Source: SIG575 sp964507395
GTDB lineage: Bacteria; Bacillota; Clostridia; Oscillospirales; Acutalibacteraceae
Assembly: GCA_964507395.1 (NCBI GenBank)
Contig: CAZDQE010000074.1
Span: 1-9,531, forward strand
Length of the DNA: 9,531 nucleotides
Reading direction: 5' to 3'
In this document: one piece after another, positions 6,122-9,531 of the stretch
Numbering within the stretch: the stretch's first letter is position 1
Layout: every line of letters begins with the position of its first letter
Program-made: the position numbers and the translations under genes
The notes under the pieces: model-generated
Databases searched by the model: none
The model's input: the letters and a program-made list of their open reading frames with translations, nothing else
Told to the model about the DNA's origin: nothing

Positions 6122-7486
6122 ATGAAAGCGATAGGTCTTGATATCGGAACCACTACCATTTGTGCCATAGTTATTGATGCGGAAAACGGAAATGTCATCA
6201 GAAGCATAACTCTTCCCAACGATACTTTCCTTGCAGACACAAAACCCTTTGAGAAAATACAGGATCCGGATAAGATTCTCGAAAAAGCACTGGTAACCGT
6301 TGATGAGCTTCTTTCGGAATTCGATGACATTGTTTCAATCGGTGTTACGGGACAGATGCACGGGCTTCTTTATATAGATGAAAAGGGAGATGCAGCAAGC
6401 GGTCTTTACATCTGGCAGGATGCTTCGGCGAATGAAATTTACAAAGACGGCGAGAGCTATGCTCAGTATCTGACATCATTAACAGGCTACAAAATGGCAG
6501 CAGGCTTTGGCGCGGCAACATATTTTTACCATTCGGAGAATAATATGGTACCGCCTTCTGCGGTTAAAATCTGTACAATACATGATTATGCCGCAATGAA
6601 ACTGGCAGGTCTTAAAGAACCTGTCATGCACACATCAGATGCCGCAAGCTACGGCTTGTTCGACATAGAAAACGCATGCTTTGACGAGGGTGCGATAAAA
6701 AAAGCGGGACTGAAGTTTGAAATGTTCCCGAAGGTTACAAACGAGTGCATGTCTTTAGGCGAAAAGGACGGAAGTATTCCTGTGAGCGTCGCAATAGGCG
6801 ACAATCAGGCAAGCTTCCTCGGCTCGGTTTGCGATTTGGAGGATTGCATTCTTGTAAACGTGGGAACAGGCAGTCAGATCTCTTTTTCTGCAAAAGCTGA
6901 TAATGCTCCTGCAGGACTTGAAATCAGACCTTGTATAGGTGACAGCAAGCTTATGGTAGGCTCCTCTCTCTGCGGAGGCAGAGCTTTTGCATTGCTTGAA
7001 AATTTTTTCCGTGAAACTGCCGAAATGGTAACGGGAGAAGAAGTGACATCTGCATACAAGGGTATTGATGCTTTCCTTGAAAAGACAGAAGATGTTGAAA
7101 ACCCCGTCCGGTTTTCGACTCTCTTCTGCGGGACGAGAGAAAATCCCGAAAAAAGGGCAAGCATTGAAAATCTGGGACTTGATAACTTCACACCGGGACA
7201 TTTTGTTTTCGGTGTAATGCACGGAATGGCTGCCGAGCTTTGGGAAATGTACAAAGACGGATCTTCCGTTTGCGCAGAAAAACCTCGTCAGCTTATCGCA
7301 TCAGGCAATGGTATCAGAAAAAATAAAACACTTCAGTCTATTGTGTCTGCAGTTTTCGGCATGGAACTGAAAATCCCTCTGCATAAAGAGGAGGCGGCAT
7401 ACGGAAGTGCGATTTTTTCCTTGACATCAGCAGAAATTTATGATACGATACAAAGTGTGCTACAGTTAATTCAGTACGAGAGTTAA
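6122..7486 (+). CDS. FGGY-family carbohydrate kinase, sedoheptulokinase-like
   Basis: The 454-aa cytosolic kinase carries the ASKHA fold marks of the FGGY family. The phosphate-binding loop is LDIGTTT (6-12), then GVTGQMHG (74-81) and YIWQD (96-100). CTIHDYAA (151-158) and the catalytic-base Asp227 in AIGDNQAS follow. NVGTGSQIS (246-254) forms the second phosphate loop, an ASGNGIRKN adenosine motif lies at 393-401, and AAYGSA at 425-430. The combination of TGQMHG, WQD, the IHDYAA segment and GDNQAS resembles sedoheptulokinase more than xylulokinase or glycerol kinase, but this is from memory of the family. Its ribosome site ACGAGG (6107-6112) lies inside the end of the upstream gene, nine bases from the ATG, so the two are probably translationally coupled. 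This implies that the substrate or product of the glycyl radical enzyme is phosphorylated. The true substrate is unknown. Confidence 0.9.
   Translation: MKAIGLDIGTTTICAIVIDAENGNVIRSITLPNDTFLADTKPFEKIQDPDKILEKALVTVDELLSEFDDIVSIGVTGQMHGLLYIDEKGDAASGLYIWQDASANEIYKDGESYAQYLTSLTGYKMAAGFGAATYFYHSENNMVPPSAVKICTIHDYAAMKLAGLKEPVMHTSDAASYGLFDIENACFDEGAIKKAGLKFEMFPKVTNECMSLGEKDGSIPVSVAIGDNQASFLGSVCDLEDCILVNVGTGSQISFSAKADNAPAGLEIRPCIGDSKLMVGSSLCGGRAFALLENFFRETAEMVTGEEVTSAYKGIDAFLEKTEDVENPVRFSTLFCGTRENPEKRASIENLGLDNFTPGHFVFGVMHGMAAELWEMYKDGSSVCAEKPRQLIASGNGIRKNKTLQSIVSAVFGMELKIPLHKEEAAYGSAIFSLTSAEIYDTIQSVLQLIQYES
7421..7449 (+). promoter_or_regulatory. Internal promoter at the end of the kinase gene, driving the beta-helix gene
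   Basis: A perfect TTGACA (7421-7426), a 17-bp spacer and TACGAT (7444-7449) lie inside the last codons of the kinase gene. The predicted start is near 7456, about 60 nt before the next ATG. It would let the secreted protein be made independently of the operon; read-through from upstream is also possible because there is no terminator between them. Confidence 0.5.
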
Positions 7487-7498
7487 CTGACAAAATTT

Positions 7499-7508
7499 AA
7501 AGGAGGAT
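7499..7508 (+). promoter_or_regulatory. Very strong ribosome binding site of the secreted protein
   Basis: AAAGGAGGAT is a near-perfect match to the 16S anti-SD and sits ten bases (from GGAGG) before the ATG at 7517. It is clearly stronger than the sites of the three upstream genes, which fits a separately and highly expressed product. Confidence 0.8.
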
Positions 7509-7516
7509 ATTTCCAA

Positions 7517-9085
7517 ATGAAAAAATTATTGGCAATTTTCATGGCAATCGCAATGGTTGCAACAATGTTCAGCTTTTCAGTAGTAGCATTTGCTGAAGAC
7601 GAAACAGAAACAGTAAAAGCATCTAAAAACTTATTTATCGGTACATCAGCATTGAAAAACTATGGTGTAGACAGAAACGGTAATATTGACACTGCACAGG
7701 GTGCTTCAGTAAGTAAAGCATGGAACCTTCATGTTTTCAACCCGGAAACAACTTACGTAGTTAAGAATGAAGAGAAGGTTCTCGGCACAACAGTTATTGA
7801 TCTCGTTAACGACCTTGCAGCATCAGGCGAATATTCACAGCTTGTAATCAAGTCAACTGCCGGTGCATCAGAAGCAGTTAAATTTATCGGAATTAAGGGT
7901 ACAGAGGAAACTCCCGTTGTTATCGTTTCTCAGGAAGCAGATAAAGAAATTCCTCAGCTTGTTACTTTCGCAAACAATGTGACAGAAGCTCCTGCAATTA
8001 CTCTTGAAGATTGTGAGTATGTAACAGTTAAGTCTATGAAGGTTTCAGCTCTCAATAACGGTATTGTTATAAAAGGCTGCTCAAACGTTAAAATTGAAAA
8101 CGTTGAATTCAGTCAGATAGGTTACATTGATTACCTTACTCCTGTTGTTGATGAAGAAGGTAACGAATCGATCAATGCTATGGATACAACAGATATCCTT
8201 GAAAAAGGTTCATCAGTTCTCGTTGGTACAGATTGTGAAAACGTAACAGTTTCATCTTGCTCATTCACAAAATGCCGTGCAGGCGTTGTTGCTGACAGCA
8301 CAAATCTTGAGGAAGGCGAAGAAGCTTCAACAGGAATCGAAGTTCTTAATTGTACTTTCGAAGATATGACAGATGCAGCAGTAGTTGTTAACGGTGCAGA
8401 TGACGTTGTAGTATCAGGCGGTACAGTTGAAAATTCAGGTTCACTTGCTAAGGCAGCAGACTATGACGGCACAGTAGCAGCAGACTTCATCGTATGCGAC
8501 GCTGAAAACGTAACGATTGAAAAGATCTACTCAACAGATAACAACTCATTTATCTATGCAGAGAATGCAACAGGTAGAGTTCGCTACAACGTATCAGACC
8601 GTGACGGTTATTCATATGTTGATGCAGAAGGCCTTCTTATCTATAACAACACATTTGTAAGCGCAACTTCACTTGATCTTACAGCTACAGTTAAAAACAA
8701 CATCTTCTCAATGCTCATTGGCGAGAAGGTTACAGTAAGCGATGGTGCAGCAAACTGCTACCACTGGACAAGTAAGGGCGACAGAAAGTCAATCAAGAAG
8801 AATCCTTGGTTCGCAAACGCTTACACAGGTGCTGAAGAAGGCGTAACAGTAAGAGATAACTACATCCTTGCGGTAGGTTCTCCTTGCCTCGGCGCAGGTG
8901 TACAGGTTGAAGAAGATATGGGCACAACAGACTTCTACGGCAACGAGATCGGCTCATCACACAACATCGGTGCTGACCAAGGTGCAGGCGTTGAAGCTTC
9001 TCGCAAGCTTGTAAGCCAGTTCTCTGATTCATTCAACTATATCATCGCTCTCATCAGAAACTTCTTTGCAAATCTCTTTGGTTGA
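7517..9085 (+). CDS. Secreted right-handed parallel beta-helix protein
   Basis: The 522-aa product begins with a classical signal peptide (MKK, hydrophobic core about 4-22, AFA then cleavage after residue 26). After an acidic linker, residues about 105-410 show repeating short strand-and-turn units such as CEYVTVKSMKV, CSNVKIENVEF, CENVTVSSCSF, IEVLNCTFEDM, ADDVVVSGGTV and AENVTIEKIYS. These are spaced roughly 20-30 residues apart and typical of pectate-lyase-like beta-helices. Residues 429-490 (NPWF, then VGSPCLGAG, DFYGNEIG and NIGADQ) match the C-terminal capping pattern seen in many such proteins (DPLF...GSPAIDAG...DIGA). A short hydrophobic/amphipathic tail (FNYIIALIRNFFANLFG) ends the protein and may contact the membrane. 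No dockerin, LPxTG, carbohydrate-binding module or clear catalytic residues are seen. The fold is confident; whether it cleaves polysaccharide or is structural is unknown. Its link to the upstream operon is uncertain. Confidence 0.85.
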   Translation: MKKLLAIFMAIAMVATMFSFSVVAFAEDETETVKASKNLFIGTSALKNYGVDRNGNIDTAQGASVSKAWNLHVFNPETTYVVKNEEKVLGTTVIDLVNDLAASGEYSQLVIKSTAGASEAVKFIGIKGTEETPVVIVSQEADKEIPQLVTFANNVTEAPAITLEDCEYVTVKSMKVSALNNGIVIKGCSNVKIENVEFSQIGYIDYLTPVVDEEGNESINAMDTTDILEKGSSVLVGTDCENVTVSSCSFTKCRAGVVADSTNLEEGEEASTGIEVLNCTFEDMTDAAVVVNGADDVVVSGGTVENSGSLAKAADYDGTVAADFIVCDAENVTIEKIYSTDNNSFIYAENATGRVRYNVSDRDGYSYVDAEGLLIYNNTFVSATSLDLTATVKNNIFSMLIGEKVTVSDGAANCYHWTSKGDRKSIKKNPWFANAYTGAEEGVTVRDNYILAVGSPCLGAGVQVEEDMGTTDFYGNEIGSSHNIGADQGAGVEASRKLVSQFSDSFNYIIALIRNFFANLFG

Positions 9086-9109
9086 TTCTGAAATTCTGAA
9101 TTAAACACG

Positions 9110-9143
9110 AACAGCTCTCCCGGAAACAGGAGAGCTGTTTTAT
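9110..9143 (+). terminator. Intrinsic terminator after the beta-helix gene
   Basis: ACAGCTCTCC (9111-9120) and GGAGAGCTGT (9129-9138) pair perfectly over 10 bp, extendable by A-T and G-U at the base, around an 8-nt loop, followed by a short T-rich run. It starts 25 bp after the stop codon and closes the rightward transcription unit. Confidence 0.9.
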
Positions 9144-9192
9144 ATTGACCGATTGAAAATATGCAGGGCCGATTCACGAATGACACCTACTA
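9144..9192. other. Short intergenic stretch with repeated CCGATT words
   Basis: GACCGATT (9147-9154) and GGCCGATT (9167-9174) lie close together, and GCCGATTG recurs at 9454-9461 on the far side of the foldback element. The segment GGGCCGATTCACGAAT looks like half of a longer palindrome whose other half is missing. I see no gene or promoter in it. Confidence 0.3.
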
Positions 9193-9367
9193 CCTTGTAA
9201 CAACTAAAAATTTACTTTCATATTCACCGAGATCCTTCATATTGTTGCTTTTTGTTCTTCCCTTTCTTGTTGTCATCCTCGAGTGTTAGCGAAGGATCTC
9301 AACAAGAAAACAACAATATTCGAGGATGACACGGTGGGGTTAATTACTGGTTTTAGTTGTTACAAGG
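9193..9367. repeat. 175-bp MITE-like foldback element with 17-bp perfect terminal inverted repeats and a nested core
   Basis: The ends CCTTGTAACAACTAAAA (9193-9209) and TTTTAGTTGTTACAAGG (9351-9367) are perfect inverted repeats. Inside are five further inverted pairs: CACCG 9225-9229 with 9332-9336; GAGATCCTTC 9229-9238 with 9291-9300; ATATTGTTG 9239-9247 with 9311-9319; TTTCTTGTTG 9263-9272 with 9300-9309; and TGTCATCCTCGA 9271-9282 with 9320-9331. They are not all nested, so the full element cannot be one simple hairpin. It encodes no transposase, so if mobile it would need one in trans. No clear target-site duplication is visible (the flanks ACCTAC and CACTAC are only similar). The core resembles the TGTCATCC...GAAGGATC intergenic repeats that I recall from many bacterial genomes. 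Confidence 0.8.
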
Positions 9368-9411
9368 CACTACGGTAAGTTCACTAAACCATGTCGTTTT
9401 CCGAAAGCTCT

Positions 9412-9518
9412 TAGGGGACCTGTATCGTATAAATATATTCAGAATAAACAACTGCCGATTGCAGGCGGAAAATCTGTAGGGGACTTCTAAAAACCTATTG
9501 TATAAAATATGTTTAGAA
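9412..9518. repeat. Imperfect direct repeat of about 40 bp, two copies, near the right edge
   Basis: TAGGGGAC occurs at 9412-9419 and again at 9477-9484. Each copy is followed by CCT, then GTATAAA (9427-9433 and 9500-9506), then an AT-rich TTYAGAA block. The copies differ by a short insertion after TAGGGGAC in the second. No gene is convincing in 9368-9531. The repeat may continue past the window edge, so its unit length and copy number are unknown. Confidence 0.45.
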
Positions 9519-9531
9519 ATTTTTTCGTCAG

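Noticed and set aside
6755..7254. Overlapping open frames on the minus strand of up to 155 codons
   Set aside because: They lie wholly inside the kinase gene, have no ribosome site or family resemblance, and the sense strand shows complete kinase motifs.
9193..9367. CRISPR array or insertion sequence
   Set aside because: The repeats are inverted, not regularly spaced direct repeats, and no transposase is encoded.
9344..9490. Open frame on the plus strand of about 48 codons (peptide containing RHYGKFTKPCRFPKALRG)
   Set aside because: It has no start codon or ribosome site, begins inside the foldback element, and the DNA below it is repeated at nucleotide level in a different frame, so it is more likely a repeat than a gene.
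9485..9526. Possible terminator (TTCTAAA/TTTAGAA arms followed by a T run)
   Set aside because: The arms are only 7 bp, almost all A-T, with a loop of about 20 nt; stability would be low and the match is explained by the direct repeat there.

Overview
The window looks like chromosomal DNA from an anaerobic, low-to-mid GC Clostridia-type bacterium, plausibly a gut Ruminococcaceae/Oscillospiraceae relative. This rests on strong AGGAGG-type ribosome sites, an oxygen-sensitive glycyl radical enzyme system, Gram-positive-style signal peptides and small intergenic foldback repeats. No taxonomic search was possible.

The left part (1-2803) is transcribed leftwards. An ApgM-family alkaline-phosphatase-superfamily enzyme (phosphoglycerate mutase, or the 'proposed homoserine kinase' subgroup) is followed after 22 bp by an O-acetylhomoserine sulfhydrylase (MetY type). 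After another 100 bp comes the start of a small membrane-anchored, cysteine-rich protein that runs off the left edge and has its own good promoter. Pairing the ApgM-like enzyme with MetY suggests homoserine/methionine/threonine metabolism rather than glycolysis.

The middle part (2974-7486) is transcribed rightwards from a strong extended -10 promoter. It is a tight three-gene operon: a minimal radical SAM activating enzyme, a divergent glycyl radical enzyme (C418/E420 in a GCQEP motif, radical Gly763 in an unusual RIHGT loop), and a sedoheptulokinase-like FGGY carbohydrate kinase. Gaps are 13 and 3 bp. This is the most interesting system in the window. It looks like anaerobic radical chemistry (dehydration or other C-O cleavage) on a polyol or sugar-like substrate, coupled to phosphorylation. 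The substrate cannot be read from the sequence, and no transporter, aldolase, dehydrogenase or regulator lies inside the window.

The right part (7517-9531) holds a secreted right-handed beta-helix protein with a very strong ribosome site. It probably also uses an internal promoter in the end of the kinase gene, and it ends at a clear intrinsic terminator (9110-9143). The last ~390 bp have no convincing gene. They carry a 175-bp foldback element with 17-bp perfect terminal inverted repeats and an unusual nested internal structure (9193-9367), then an imperfect direct repeat that reaches the window edge.
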